Assembly: GCA_903920435.1 (NCBI GenBank)
Contig: CAIXMB010000098.1
Span: forward strand, 1 to 64,000
DNA: 64,000 nt
Reading direction: 5' to 3'
DNA from: an uncultured Actinomycetes bacterium
GTDB lineage: Bacteria; Actinomycetota; Actinomycetes; Actinomycetales; Microbacteriaceae
Position 1 is the stretch's first letter. The number at the start of each line of letters is the position of its first letter. Shown here piece after piece: positions 16,109-25,271 of the stretch. A program made the translations under genes and the position numbers. The notes under the pieces are model-generated. The model searched no databases and was not told the origin of the DNA. It saw nothing but the letters and a program-made list of their open reading frames with translations.

Positions 16109-17344
16109 CTACTTTACGGCGCGGATCGGTGCGATCAACCCCGCACCGAGCAACGACAGCACCGCACCGGCGAGGAAGAGCGCCGTGTAGTTGCCGCCGC
16201 CACCGATGGCGAGGAACAGCGGTGCCATCGCCGGCGCCACCGACTGGGGCAGCGAGTTGGCGATGTTGAAGATACCCATGTCTTTCGCCGCGGCGTGCTC
16301 CTTGTCGGGCAGCACGTCGGTGATGAGCGCGAGGTCGACGGCGAAGTAGGCGCCGATGCCGACACCCATCACCACCGCCGCGACGTAGAAGGCGGGCAGC
16401 GAAGCCGTGAGTGCGAGCATCGCCAGCGCGACGGCGACGATGGCCGCGGCCCCGAAGACGAACGGCTTGCGCCGGCCCGTGCGGTCTGACGCGCGGCCGC
16501 ACAGCACGGCGCTCACGGTGAGCGACGCCGCGAAGATGAGCAGCGCGATGAGCTGCTGGAGGATGAGGTCGGCTTCCGCGACCCCGAGCCGGTCGGTGAT
16601 GAAGTACGGCTGGTAGGTCGTGTAGACGGCGAACCCGAGGATGACGAAGAACCTGCCGAACCACGTCCACGCGACGTCGTAGCGCTTGCCCTTCGGTATC
16701 GCGAAGCCACGGATGAACGCCCCGAGCGAGAACGGCGGTACCGCGTCGTGCGGCACATCCCGGATCATGACGGCCAGCAGGATCATGAGTGCGGCGCCCA
16801 CGATGCCCGGGATGAGGATCTGGTTGGCGATGCCGAGGCCGGTCACACCGTAGGCGAGGCCGATGCCGACGACGGGCGAGACCTGCTGCGCGATGCCGAG
16901 CACGGCACTCACCCGCGCGCGCTGCTCGAGGGGAACCTGATCGGGCAGCAGCGCCTGCAGCGCGGCGAGCACCATGTTGAGGGTGAGTTGCGCGAGCGCC
17001 CACCCCACGGCGACGACCGCGAGGTTGGGCGCGTAGCCCATGACGGCGAGGGCGCCGACCCCGCCGAGGGCGCCACCGATGATCCACGGGCGGCGGCGGC
17101 CGAGGCGCGACGTGGTGCGATCGCTCGCGGCGCCCGTGAGGAGGTTGGAGAAGATCGCGACGAGGGCGCCGAGCGCGGCGATAAGCCCGAGGCTCGTCTC
17201 CTTGCCGACGGGGTCGAGGTCGGCGACCTTGAGGGCGAGGGTCGTGACGACGGGAGTGATGAGCGCGACGTACGCCCCCACGTACCCGATCGCGTAGAGC
17301 GCGATGAATCGCGGACGGGCAACGGGTATCGACGTCGTCGTCAT
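16109..17344 (-). CDS. MFS transporter (probable glycoside uptake)
   Basis: 411 residues with about twelve hydrophobic helices and the MFS loop ASDRTTSRLGRRRPW after helix 2, repeated as RASDRTGRRKPF in the second half. The GRRRPW form is typical of sugar/glycoside carriers. It is upstream of and nearly abuts the GH3 gene, so the pair probably handles a glycoside. The ATG at 17344 is preceded by TACATT at 7 nt, consistent with a leaderless operon mRNA. No regulator gene is adjacent. Confidence 0.88.
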   Translation of the reverse strand: MTTTSIPVARPRFIALYAIGYVGAYVALITPVVTTLALKVADLDPVGKETSLGLIAALGALVAIFSNLLTGAASDRTTSRLGRRRPWIIGGALGGVGALAVMGYAPNLAVVAVGWALAQLTLNMVLAALQALLPDQVPLEQRARVSAVLGIAQQVSPVVGIGLAYGVTGLGIANQILIPGIVGAALMILLAVMIRDVPHDAVPPFSLGAFIRGFAIPKGKRYDVAWTWFGRFFVILGFAVYTTYQPYFITDRLGVAEADLILQQLIALLIFAASLTVSAVLCGRASDRTGRRKPFVFGAAAIVAVALAMLALTASLPAFYVAAVVMGVGIGAYFAVDLALITDVLPDKEHAAAKDMGIFNIANSLPQSVAPAMAPLFLAIGGGGNYTALFLAGAVLSLLGAGLIAPIRAVK

Positions 17345-17351
17345 GATCTCG

Positions 17352-17357
17352 AATGTA
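17352..17357 (-). promoter_or_regulatory. -10 box of MFS-GH3 operon
   Basis: TACATT on the minus strand, 7 nt before the ATG of the MFS gene; leaderless promoter by spacing. No convincing -35. Confidence 0.5.
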
Positions 17358-17384
17358 GACCCGCGCGCCCCGGAAACGCGGGAA

Positions 17385-17408
17385 GGCCCCGGTACGAATA
17401 CCGAGGCC
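17385..17408 (-). terminator. hairpin terminator after the surface-protein gene
   Basis: On the minus strand GGCCTCGGTA, loop TTCG, TACCGGGGCC: a 10-bp stem with one G-T wobble and a stable tetraloop, 25 bp beyond the stop of the LAXTG gene. No long T-run follows, as is common in high-GC actinobacteria. Confidence 0.65.
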
Positions 17409-17432
17409 CTCCCTCCCCTGTGAGGCGGTGTG

Positions 17433-19226
17433 TTACTCCGCCTCGACCTTGCTCTCGGTCCACTTGCGGCGGGCGATGAAGAGGCCGCCGATGCCGATGA
17501 AGACCATGCCGCCCGCGAGACCCAGCTGGCCGATCGAGCCGGAGCCCGTGTAGGCCAGCGTCTCGAGCTCGCAGCCGATGCTCGCGGCCGGGAACTTCAG
17601 TACGGTCGGGTTCGCCCAGGCCGGGTCGAGCCCGTTCTTGGGGTCGGTCGGCGCGGCGACGAGCGTGACGTCACCGGCCGTCGTGACCTTGTAGGTACCG
17701 GCAGCGGCAGGGGTGCCGTTGACGGTCCAGGTCACGGTGCCGGGGGTGACGGCCCCGATCGTGTAGGTCGCGGCCGAGGTGCAGGTGGCGGGCGTCTGCG
17801 AGACCGTGGGGGTCACGATCGCCAGCGTGGGCGGGTCGCACTTCGAGTTGTCCTGCACGAAGAACGTCCAGGCACGCGATGCCGTCGGCTGCAGCTCGTA
17901 GCCCGTCGCGGCAACCGCCGAGACGATGTACTTGCCCGCGTCGACCGCCGTGTACTGCGCGGTGGGGGTCGTGACGACACCGGTCACGGTGTTGGTGATC
18001 GTGTAGACGACGCGCGGGTCGATTCCGACCTGGATCCAGCTCGTGAGCGCGGTGTTGGGGTCGGTGATGAAGCACTGCGAGGCGCTGGGGTCGGTGCTGA
18101 CCTTCACACCGCACTCCGACGAGACCTCCGCTGCGGTGAGCGGGCGGTGACTGATGACCGGCGCGCCCTTGACCTCGGCCTGCTCGACCCACTCGAGCTT
18201 CGTGGTGTCGAAGGCGTAGTCGGTCGTGTAGGTGATGGTCGTGACGGTGGCGTCGTTCGCCGTGCAGTCGTAGAGGGCCGTCGACTCGTCGCGCTGCTTG
18301 GGCGTCGGCTTGTCGTACGGGGGGCACGGGCTGGCGACGAGGTCGAACGTCGCGCTGTCTGCGGTCACCTGGTAGGTGACCCCGGCGGCGGGCGCGTTCG
18401 GCAGGTCGACGGTCACGCTCTTGCCTGCGGCGACGGTGGTGTCGTACGCGGGGTAGCCGACCACCTGGAACAGCACCGCCTTGTTGCTCTGGGTGTTGTC
18501 GAAGGTGATCGAGAACGTGCGGTCGCCGGCGGTGCCGGCGGCCGTGTAGACGCACTCGCCCACGACGGCGACCGGTCGCGGCTTCACGTTGCAGTCGTAG
18601 GTGACGCCCACGTTGCCGGTGAAGGTGATGACCTGGTCTGCGTCACCCTTGAAGAAGTAGCCCGTGGCCGGCGTCGCGGTGACCGTGTAGTCACCGGTCT
18701 TCGGCTCGAACGCGACGGCGTACACGACGCCCTCGGTCGTTGCGGGAGTGACGGAGCCCTGCGTGCCGCAGTCGGTGACCTTGACCACGTCGGGGGCGAC
18801 GGGGGTGACGTCCTTCGGTCCGCAGTCGGCCGGGAACGTGCTGAACGTGAGGTTCTGCGAGTTGGTCGGAGTGTTGTTCGTCTTGAACCAGCTGACCGTG
18901 ATCGCGAGGTTGACGGCCGCATTGGTCGTGACGTGCTGCACGTACGTGGTCGGCACGGACTTCGTCTTGTCGGCGCCGTAGTAGTTGGGGTTCGCGGGGA
19001 GGATCGTTCCTACGGGAACTGCCGCGTTGTTCGACGAGGTGACCTTGCCCTCGAAGTTCTCGGAGTTCATCACGCTCCACGTGATGTCCCACCCGCCGCC
19101 GGTGTTGCACACGGCGGTCGCGGTGAGGTCTGTGTGGTGCGCGGACGCGGGGGCGGCCACCGCAACGAGGGCGAGGCCTCCGGCGATAAGCAGCGCGGAC
19201 GCTACTGCAAGGAATTTCTTGAACAC
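17433..19226 (-). CDS. secreted LAXTG-anchored surface protein
   Basis: 597 residues from the GTG at 19226 (CTGGAGAT upstream). The first ~30 residues are a signal peptide (KK, hydrophobic core, cleavage near APASAHH). The body is Thr/Val/Pro-rich with regularly spaced single cysteines and repeated beta-sandwich-like modules. The C-terminus has the sorting signal LAYTG, a hydrophobic helix and the basic tail ARRKWTESK. LAXTG is the motif of class E sortases (family knowledge), and such a sortase is encoded at 47509-48267. Binding target unknown. Confidence 0.85.
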   Translation of the reverse strand: MFKKFLAVASALLIAGGLALVAVAAPASAHHTDLTATAVCNTGGGWDITWSVMNSENFEGKVTSSNNAAVPVGTILPANPNYYGADKTKSVPTTYVQHVTTNAAVNLAITVSWFKTNNTPTNSQNLTFSTFPADCGPKDVTPVAPDVVKVTDCGTQGSVTPATTEGVVYAVAFEPKTGDYTVTATPATGYFFKGDADQVITFTGNVGVTYDCNVKPRPVAVVGECVYTAAGTAGDRTFSITFDNTQSNKAVLFQVVGYPAYDTTVAAGKSVTVDLPNAPAAGVTYQVTADSATFDLVASPCPPYDKPTPKQRDESTALYDCTANDATVTTITYTTDYAFDTTKLEWVEQAEVKGAPVISHRPLTAAEVSSECGVKVSTDPSASQCFITDPNTALTSWIQVGIDPRVVYTITNTVTGVVTTPTAQYTAVDAGKYIVSAVAATGYELQPTASRAWTFFVQDNSKCDPPTLAIVTPTVSQTPATCTSAATYTIGAVTPGTVTWTVNGTPAAAGTYKVTTAGDVTLVAAPTDPKNGLDPAWANPTVLKFPAASIGCELETLAYTGSGSIGQLGLAGGMVFIGIGGLFIARRKWTESKVEAE

Positions 19227-19371
19227 GGTCGATCTCCAGGGGGAAGGAGTTCGGGCACAACCGTATGACGCTCGCGGTTTCGGGACGCGATCGTGAATTC
19301 GGGTACTCGACTGCACCGTTTCGGATCTCCTGCAGGGGTTTCGGGCTCGGCAGGAGCGGCGCAAGATCAGG
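19227..19371 (-). promoter_or_regulatory. upstream region of the LAXTG gene
   Basis: 145 bp without a supported gene. It contains two similar blocks, CCCGAAACC and TCCGAAACGG, around a GC-rich hairpin-forming CCTGCAGG, and ends in the CTGGAGAT ribosome site. No convincing -10/-35 was identified. Possible 5' leader of the surface-protein mRNA. Confidence 0.3.
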
Positions 19372-19421
19372 TTAGGGTGTCCCCCCTAATGCGGACAAAA
19401 CCCCAATAAGGGGGGTCCGCA
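19372..19421 (-). terminator. double hairpin after the serine-hydrolase gene
   Basis: Two adjacent stems: TGCGGAC/GTCCGCA (19390-19421) with an inner CCCC/GGGG stem, and TTAGGG/CCCTAA (19372-19389, loop TGTCCC). They follow the stop of the gene ending at 19442 by about 20 bp and precede the surface-protein leader, so termination is likely; attenuation of the downstream gene is possible. Confidence 0.5.
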
Positions 19422-19441
19422 CTTTGGGGGACTGTACCCCT

Positions 19442-20350
19442 TCAGTGAACGTACTCGAGAAGGTCGTAGCCGACGGTGCGCATGGCGTCGAGGACGCGCA
19501 TCCGTGCCGCAAGCCCGTCATCGTTGAACTGCACGGACACGGCGTACGACACGGCACGGCGACCGCCGCGCAGGGCGCCGGCCTCGGCTCGTACCCCGAT
19601 GTCGGTGCCCGTCTTGTTCACGAGGAGGGTCGCGTGGTCCGTACCCCGGTGCGAGAGGGGGTCGAGGCCGAACGCGCTCGCGACCATCGACAGGTCGCTG
19701 TTGAGCGAGAGCCAGCCCATGACGCGCTGGCTCGTGAGGGAGTCCACGATCTCGTTACGGGCGAGCGCGCCGAAGAGCCAGCTCAGCTCGGCGGTCGAAC
19801 CGACGGAGAGTTGCGGCGCGTCATCCGGCCCCCTGCTGTCGCGCACGAGGTCGAGGAGCGCGGTCCGCATGAGGCCGAGCGACTCGGTTCGGGCGCGCAC
19901 CGCGGCGAGGCCCACCTGGCGCAGCAGCACGTTGGTCGCGAGGTTGTCGCTCGTCGAGCCGACGAGGGTCGCGAGGTCGGCGACCGGCAGCGACGGCGCC
20001 TGCAGGTGCTGCCAGATGCCGGAGTCGCCGACGGCGTCGCGCGGCGTCTTGTCGAGGATGCCGAACCCCGAGAAGTCGCGCGAGGTCAGTCGTGCCGAGA
20101 CTTCGATGAGCAGGAGGATCTTGCCGATGCTCGCCGTAGGCAGCACGATGCGGTCGTCGATGGCGAGCAGCGTCTTGCCCGAGTTCAGGTCGACGGCGCT
20201 GGCCGAGACCTGGGCGCCCTCATAGGCGAGCCTTCCGAGCGCGGCAAAGGTGCTGGCGAAGTTCGCGACGTCGCCAGCACCAGCGTGACGGGCGGGCCTG
20301 GGGGCGCGCACCCGTTCGCTGCGTTCACGGATTCGGGCTGTTTCTACCAA
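19442..20350 (-). CDS. class A beta-lactamase-fold serine hydrolase
   Basis: 302 residues with the penicillin-recognising triad: S74-I-G-K77, S134-D-N136 and K246-T-G248, in class A order and spacing. No signal peptide or lipobox is visible, so it appears cytosolic, unlike true beta-lactamases; a housekeeping esterase/peptidase-like role is possible. The annotated start is TTG at 20350, overlapping the M13 peptidase stop by 7 bp; an in-frame GTG at 20311 is an alternative. Coupled to the upstream peptidase gene. Confidence 0.82.
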   Translation of the reverse strand: MVETARIRERSERVRAPRPARHAGAGDVANFASTFAALGRLAYEGAQVSASAVDLNSGKTLLAIDDRIVLPTASIGKILLLIEVSARLTSRDFSGFGILDKTPRDAVGDSGIWQHLQAPSLPVADLATLVGSTSDNLATNVLLRQVGLAAVRARTESLGLMRTALLDLVRDSRGPDDAPQLSVGSTAELSWLFGALARNEIVDSLTSQRVMGWLSLNSDLSMVASAFGLDPLSHRGTDHATLLVNKTGTDIGVRAEAGALRGGRRAVSYAVSVQFNDDGLAARMRVLDAMRTVGYDLLEYVH

Positions 20351-22311
20351 ATAGTGACGCGTTCTTTCGGGTCAAGCCAGAGAGAGTCAGTTTCGGTTAC
20401 GGCAAATGTCTCATAGAACTCGTCGATGTTGCGGACGATTTGGTTGCATCTGAACTCATTGGGCGAGTGCGGGTCGATCGAGATGAGACGGATGACCTCC
20501 TCATCCCGCGCTTTCAGCTGCCACGCCTGCGCCCACGACAGGAAGAACCGCTGTGCCCCGGTGAGCCCGTCGATCACGGGCGGCTCGGCGCCGGCGAGGG
20601 AGAGCAGGTACGCCTTCCACGCGATGCTCAGGCCGCCCAGGTCGCCGATGTTCTCGCCGATGGTGAGGGCGCCGTTGACGTGGTGGTCGGGCACCTGCGC
20701 CGGCGCGAGGGCGTCGTACTGCGCGATGAGCGACTTCGTGCGCTCCTCGAAGGCCGCGCGGTCGGCGGGCGTCCACCAGTCGGTGAGGCGGCCGTCGCCG
20801 TCGTACTTGGATCCCTGGTCGTCGAACCCGTGCCCGATCTCGTGCCCGATGACGGCGCCGATGGCGCCGTAGTTCGCCGCGGCATCCCTCGTCTCGTCGA
20901 AGAACGGGAACTGCAGGATGGCCGCGGGGAACACGATCTCGTTGAAGCCCGGGTTGTAGTACGCGTTGATCGTCTGCGGGGTCATGAACCACTCGTCGCG
21001 GTCCAACGGCTTGCCGATCTTGCCGAGCTCGCGCTGGAACTCGTACTCGCTCGTCGCGCGCACGTTGCCGATCAGGTCGGTCGCGTCGATCGACAGCGAC
21101 GAGTAGTCGCGCCACTTCACCGGGTAGCCGATCTTGGGCGTGAACTTGTCGAGCTTGTCGAGCGCCCGCGTCTTGGTGTCTGCCGTCATCCAGTCGAGGG
21201 CGATGATCGACTGGCGGTAGGCCTCGACGAGGTTCGCAACGAGCACGTCCATCGCGGTCTTCGCCGCGTCGGGGAAGTGGCGTTCGACGTAGATGCGGCC
21301 GACGGCCTCGCCGAGCGCACCCTCGACGAGCGAGACGCCGCGCTTCCAGCGGGCGCGCAGCTCGGGCGTGCCCGTGAGGGTCTTGCCGTAGAAGTCGAAG
21401 TTCGCGTCCACGAAGTCCTGCGAGAGGTACGCGGCGTTCGAGCGGATGACCTGCCAGGCCAGCCAGTCCTTCCACGACTGAAGGTTTGCCTCCTGGAGCA
21501 CGGACTCGAGGCCCGTCATGAAGGTGGGCTGGCGCACGACGACCTCGGCGAACGACTTGTCGGGCACACCGAGGGCGTTCAGCCAGATGTCGAGGTCGAC
21601 GTCGCCCACGAGGGCGTTCGCGGCAGACCACGCCATGGGGTTGTAGGTCTTCTCGCTGTCGCGCGTCGCGACGTTGTCCCAGTGGTGCGAGGCGATCTGG
21701 GTCTCGAGGGCGACGATCCGGGCGGCACGAGCAGCGGCATCGTCGAGACCGGCGAGGGTGAGCATCCGTTCCAGGTACGCGACGTACTTCTCACGGATGT
21801 CGGCGAACTTCTCCTCGCGGTAGTACGACTCGTCCGGCAGGCCGAGCCCGCCCTGCTCGACGAAGACGAGGTAGCGCTCGGGCTCGCCCGGGTCGTTGTC
21901 GACGAAGAGCTGGAAGAATCCGCTCGCCCCGCCGCGCTCCAGGCGACCCAGGGTCTCCAGCAGCGAGTCGATCGAGGTGACGGCTGCAGCTTCGGCGAGC
22001 GCCGGCTGAATGGGCTGCGCGCCGAGCGCGTTGACGCGGGCCTCATCGAGGAAGCTCGCGTACAGATCCCCGACCTTGCGGCCCTCGGTGCCGGGCGCCG
22101 CGGACTGCGACTCGATGATGATGTCGCGAACCGCCTTCTCCGCCTCCTCCGCGAGGAGGTAGAACGAGCCGTAGCGGGCCTTGTCACTCGGGATCTCGGT
22201 GCGGGCTATCCACTTGCCATTGACGTGGCGGAACAGGTCGTCCTGAGGGCGGATGGCGGAGTCGAGCTCCTCCTGGTCGATACCTGACGAGAGGGAACTA
22301 TCGAGACTCAT
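20344..22311 (-). CDS. M13 family zinc metallopeptidase (PepO/neprilysin-like)
   Basis: 655 residues, normal for bacterial M13 peptidases, which cleave oligopeptides. The zinc site HEIGH (near residue 489, in VIGHEIGHGFDDQG) and the third ligand in ENIGDLGGL are present, as are NAYYNP upstream and the C-terminal SPNEFRCN substrate region. No signal peptide: probably cytosolic. The ATG is preceded by TAGGCT at 6 nt, which overlaps the stop codon of the upstream regulator gene. Followed in a 7-bp overlap by a serine hydrolase. Confidence 0.95.
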   Translation of the reverse strand: MSLDSSLSSGIDQEELDSAIRPQDDLFRHVNGKWIARTEIPSDKARYGSFYLLAEEAEKAVRDIIIESQSAAPGTEGRKVGDLYASFLDEARVNALGAQPIQPALAEAAAVTSIDSLLETLGRLERGGASGFFQLFVDNDPGEPERYLVFVEQGGLGLPDESYYREEKFADIREKYVAYLERMLTLAGLDDAAARAARIVALETQIASHHWDNVATRDSEKTYNPMAWSAANALVGDVDLDIWLNALGVPDKSFAEVVVRQPTFMTGLESVLQEANLQSWKDWLAWQVIRSNAAYLSQDFVDANFDFYGKTLTGTPELRARWKRGVSLVEGALGEAVGRIYVERHFPDAAKTAMDVLVANLVEAYRQSIIALDWMTADTKTRALDKLDKFTPKIGYPVKWRDYSSLSIDATDLIGNVRATSEYEFQRELGKIGKPLDRDEWFMTPQTINAYYNPGFNEIVFPAAILQFPFFDETRDAAANYGAIGAVIGHEIGHGFDDQGSKYDGDGRLTDWWTPADRAAFEERTKSLIAQYDALAPAQVPDHHVNGALTIGENIGDLGGLSIAWKAYLLSLAGAEPPVIDGLTGAQRFFLSWAQAWQLKARDEEVIRLISIDPHSPNEFRCNQIVRNIDEFYETFAVTETDSLWLDPKERVTIW

Positions 22312-22317
22312 GCCGAA

Positions 22318-22323
22318 AGCCTA
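22318..22323 (-). promoter_or_regulatory. -10 box of the M13 peptidase gene
   Basis: TAGGCT on the minus strand, 6 nt before the ATG; the TAG doubles as the stop codon of the GbsR-type regulator gene. Suggests a leaderless internal promoter. Confidence 0.5.
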
Positions 22324-22779
22324 GTTCGGGCGACTACCCCGCATGGCGTTCCACTCGTCGAGTACCTGCGGCAGTCGCGCCTGCAGGAACTCGAAGAAGG
22401 CCGCCATCTCGTCCATCTGCGCCGAACCGCGCGGTCCGAGCGTCGCCGACGCCCTGCGCGCGAGGTCGACGATGACCCCGTAGAGCTCGTTCTTGCCGAT
22501 CGAGACGGTGTACCACGGATGCTCCGGCAGCTCGTAGACGTAGCGGCGGCTGCCCGGCAGAACGTGACGGCGGACCATGCCGATCGTCGTGAGGTAGCGC
22601 ACCGCCCCCGAGATCGCCGCGGGACTCGACTGCGTGCGCTCGGCGAGCGCCTCCGCGGTGAGCTCGCCCTCCTCGCTCGTCATGAGCGTCATGAGCACGC
22701 TTGCCGGCAGGCGCGGGAAGCCGTTGGCGGCGAGCGCGCTCACCGCCTGCGCGACGGGGTCGTCTTTCAGTGCGCTCAT
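22321..22779 (-). CDS. GbsR/MarR-family transcriptional regulator
   Basis: 152-residue winged-helix DNA-binding protein. LTAEALAERTQSSPAAISGA (about 37-56) is the helix-turn-helix and RRHVLPGSRRYVYEL the wing; the C-terminal helices probably dimerise. Its ATG overlaps the stop of the ABC permease gene by 4 bp, so it is the third gene of an exporter operon and most likely its autoregulator. A candidate operator lies upstream of the ATPase gene. Ligand unknown. Confidence 0.88.
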   Translation of the reverse strand: MSALKDDPVAQAVSALAANGFPRLPASVLMTLMTSEEGELTAEALAERTQSSPAAISGAVRYLTTIGMVRRHVLPGSRRYVYELPEHPWYTVSIGKNELYGVIVDLARRASATLGPRGSAQMDEMAAFFEFLQARLPQVLDEWNAMRGSRPN

Positions 22780-24377
22780 GCAGTCAATTGTCGCCTGCGG
22801 AGGGCAAGTACCGAGATCGCCACGACTACGACCGAGACGGCGGTGACCACGAGCGCCGGACCCCAGTCGGCGTCAGCGCCGGGCACCTGAGGCGTGTGGG
22901 CGAACGGGCTCGCGTCGCGCACGGCGTCGGGCAGCCCCACGAGCGCGCCGAACTGGCCGACGAACGCGCCGAGCGACACGAGACCCCATCCGGCGGCGAC
23001 GGTGAGGCGCGGCAGTACAGCGAAGACGAGCGCCGTGACGGCGGTGAAGGCGAACGCCGCCGGCAGCTGGGCGACACCGGCAGCCAGGCTCGACCCGAAC
23101 CGGTCGGGGTCGCCCGCCGCGACGAACGACAGGCCGGCGCCGAGCCCAGCGGCGAGCGCGACCGCCGCAGCCGACACGAGCGCGACGAGCACGTAACCGA
23201 GGAGCCACCCGGCGCGGGTCACCGGCGCCGCGAGCACGAGCTCGGCGCGGCCGTCGGCCTCCTCACCGCGGGCCCGGATGACCGCCTGCGCGCCCGCAAA
23301 CGCGGCGAGGATCCCGGCGACCCCCACGACCGCGATGACGAGCATGTCGGTGAGCTGCCCCTTCCCACCCGGTATGAACAGCTCGAGGATGCGCTGGAGT
23401 TGGGCGCTCAGGTCGCCCGCACTCACGATGCTGCCCGACAGCGTGCCCGCGAGGGACCCGAGGACGAGACCGCCCACCGCCCAGCCGACGACGCTCGGCC
23501 ACTGCAGGCGCCAGGCGAGGCCGATGCTCGAGGTGATGCGGCCCTCGGCGCGGCCGCTGCGCTCGCGCAGCACGCTCGACCCGAGGTCGCGCCGCGACTG
23601 CGCGGCGAGCGCGGCGGCAGCGCTGACGACGGCGAGGGCAACCGACAGGAGCAGGGGTGCGAGATCCGCACGCGTGAACGCGAAGACGTGCTGGCCCCAG
23701 CCGATGGGCGAGAGCCAGCTCGGCCACGCGCTCGTGACCGTGATCGCGTCGGGGTCGGGCGTGCCCGTGGCATCCCCGACCGCCCGCAGCACGAAAGCGA
23801 CGCCGACGAGCGCCGCGGAGGTGCCGTTCGCCCCGCGGGACGTGGGGGCGAGCTGCGCGACCACCGCCGCGACACCGACGAACGCGAGACCGGTGGCGCC
23901 GGTGGCGAGACCCGCTGCCCACGACCCCTGAGCCGGAAGCCCACCGCCCTGCAGTCCCAGCGCGACCAGCACCGCCAGCGCCGCGTTGGCGAGCACGCCC
24001 CACGCGAGAGTCGCCGCGAGCGGAGCCGCCCTGCCGACGGCGGTCGCGCCCACGAGCTCGAGCCGACCGCGCTCCTCGTCGGCGCGGGAGTGCCGCGTGA
24101 CGAGGAACGTGCTCATGAGCGCGGCCATGATCGCGAGATAGCAGAACACCTGGAAGTAGACGTAGGCCCCGAGGGTCGCGCCGTCGGGGAGGCCGCGGAG
24201 GGCGAGGAGCGAAGGCGTCACGACCGCGATCTGCAGCACGGCACCGCGATCGGCGTCCGTCGGGAACTCGGTCTGCACGCCCGCCGCCCCCGCGTAGGCG
24301 AGCAGTGCCGTGGCGGCCACCCACACCGGCACGATCACGCGGTCCCGACGGGCACGCGCGAGGAGGAGGAGCAGCAT
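22776..24377 (-). CDS. ABC-type multidrug/polyketide exporter permease
   Basis: 533 residues with about twelve hydrophobic helices in two repeats of six, the size of the two-domain exporter permeases found beside DrrA-like ATPases. Loops such as VTRHSRADEERGRLELVGA and RARGEEADGRAELVLAAPV occupy equivalent positions in each half, showing internal duplication. The ATG at 24377 overlaps the ATPase stop by one base (TGATG); a GTG one codon earlier is possible. The longer open frame upstream is a shadow of the ATPase gene. Confidence 0.9.
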   Translation of the reverse strand: MLLLLLARARRDRVIVPVWVAATALLAYAGAAGVQTEFPTDADRGAVLQIAVVTPSLLALRGLPDGATLGAYVYFQVFCYLAIMAALMSTFLVTRHSRADEERGRLELVGATAVGRAAPLAATLAWGVLANAALAVLVALGLQGGGLPAQGSWAAGLATGATGLAFVGVAAVVAQLAPTSRGANGTSAALVGVAFVLRAVGDATGTPDPDAITVTSAWPSWLSPIGWGQHVFAFTRADLAPLLLSVALAVVSAAAALAAQSRRDLGSSVLRERSGRAEGRITSSIGLAWRLQWPSVVGWAVGGLVLGSLAGTLSGSIVSAGDLSAQLQRILELFIPGGKGQLTDMLVIAVVGVAGILAAFAGAQAVIRARGEEADGRAELVLAAPVTRAGWLLGYVLVALVSAAAVALAAGLGAGLSFVAAGDPDRFGSSLAAGVAQLPAAFAFTAVTALVFAVLPRLTVAAGWGLVSLGAFVGQFGALVGLPDAVRDASPFAHTPQVPGADADWGPALVVTAVSVVVVAISVLALRRRQLTA

Positions 24378-25264
24378 CACTGCTCCTCGCCGTAGTGGCG
24401 CAGGAAGAGCTCCTCGAGCGACGGGGGTGTGACTGTGAGGGAGTGCACGGGGCGCTTCGTGAGCTGCGCGAGGGCGGCGGCCGTGGCATCCGTCTCGACG
24501 TCGAACAGCAGGGCGTCGCCGTCGCGGCGCACGTGCAGCACGCCCGGGATCGACTCGAAGGCGTCGACGGGCGCGTCGGTGACCGCGCGCACGGCGTTGC
24601 TGGTGAGGTGCCGGAGGTCGGCTAGCGTGCCGCGCTCGACCGCCTTCCCCGCCCGGATGATCGTGACGCGGTCGCACAGCTCCTCGACCTCGCTCAGGAT
24701 GTGGCTCGAGAGCAGCACCGTCGCGCCCTCCGCCGTGACGCGCTTCACCTGAGCGCGGAAGACCGCCTCCATCACCGGGTCGAGTCCGCTCGTGGGCTCG
24801 TCGAGCACATAGACGGATGCCCGGCGCGCGAACGCCGCGACGAGGGCGACCTTCTGCCGATTGCCCTTCGAGTAGCTGCGGCCCTTCTTGCGCACGTCGA
24901 GCTCGAAGTCGTCGATGAGCCGCGCCCGCAGCTGCCTGTCGGCCCCGCCACGGAGGCCCGTGAGCAGGTCGATCGTCTCGCCACCGGAGAGGTTGGGCCA
25001 CAGGCTCACATCGCCCGGGACGTACGCGAGCTCCCGATGGATCGCCACGGCGCTCGACCACGGGTTCTTGCCGAGCACGGCCACGTCGCCCCCGCTCGCG
25101 CGCATGAGGCCCAGGAGCACCCTGATGGTCGTGGACTTGCCCGCGCCGTTCGGCCCGAGGAAGCCGTGCACCTCGCCAGCGTCGACCGACAGGTCGAGCC
25201 CGTCGAGGGCGTGCACACTACCGAAGTTCTTGCGGAGGCCCGTGGCCTCGATCACTGCTGCCAT
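24377..25264 (-). CDS. ABC transporter ATP-binding protein (exporter)
   Basis: 295 residues. Walker A GPNGAGKST near 38-46, a signature region YSKGNRQKVALVAAFARR (KGNRQ in place of LSGGQ), Walker B VYVLDEPTSGLDP and the switch histidine in LLSSHILSEVEELC. A C-terminal ~70-residue domain as in drug-exporter ATPases follows. Its partner permease and a GbsR-type regulator are translationally coupled downstream. Start ATG at 25264, 7 nt after a TAGCAT -10 box. Confidence 0.93.
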   Translation of the reverse strand: MAAVIEATGLRKNFGSVHALDGLDLSVDAGEVHGFLGPNGAGKSTTIRVLLGLMRASGGDVAVLGKNPWSSAVAIHRELAYVPGDVSLWPNLSGGETIDLLTGLRGGADRQLRARLIDDFELDVRKKGRSYSKGNRQKVALVAAFARRASVYVLDEPTSGLDPVMEAVFRAQVKRVTAEGATVLLSSHILSEVEELCDRVTIIRAGKAVERGTLADLRHLTSNAVRAVTDAPVDAFESIPGVLHVRRDGDALLFDVETDATAAALAQLTKRPVHSLTVTPPSLEELFLRHYGEEQ

Positions 25265-25271
25265 GAGCGCG

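Noticed and set aside
14077-16269. A 730-codon open frame antisense to the GH3 gene
   Set aside because: Low-complexity composition and no motif, while the opposite strand has a complete GH3 enzyme.
22776-25061. Possible ABC ATPase-permease fusion of 761 residues
   Set aside because: The N-terminal part is out of frame with the true ATPase gene; the permease begins at the TGATG junction at 24377.
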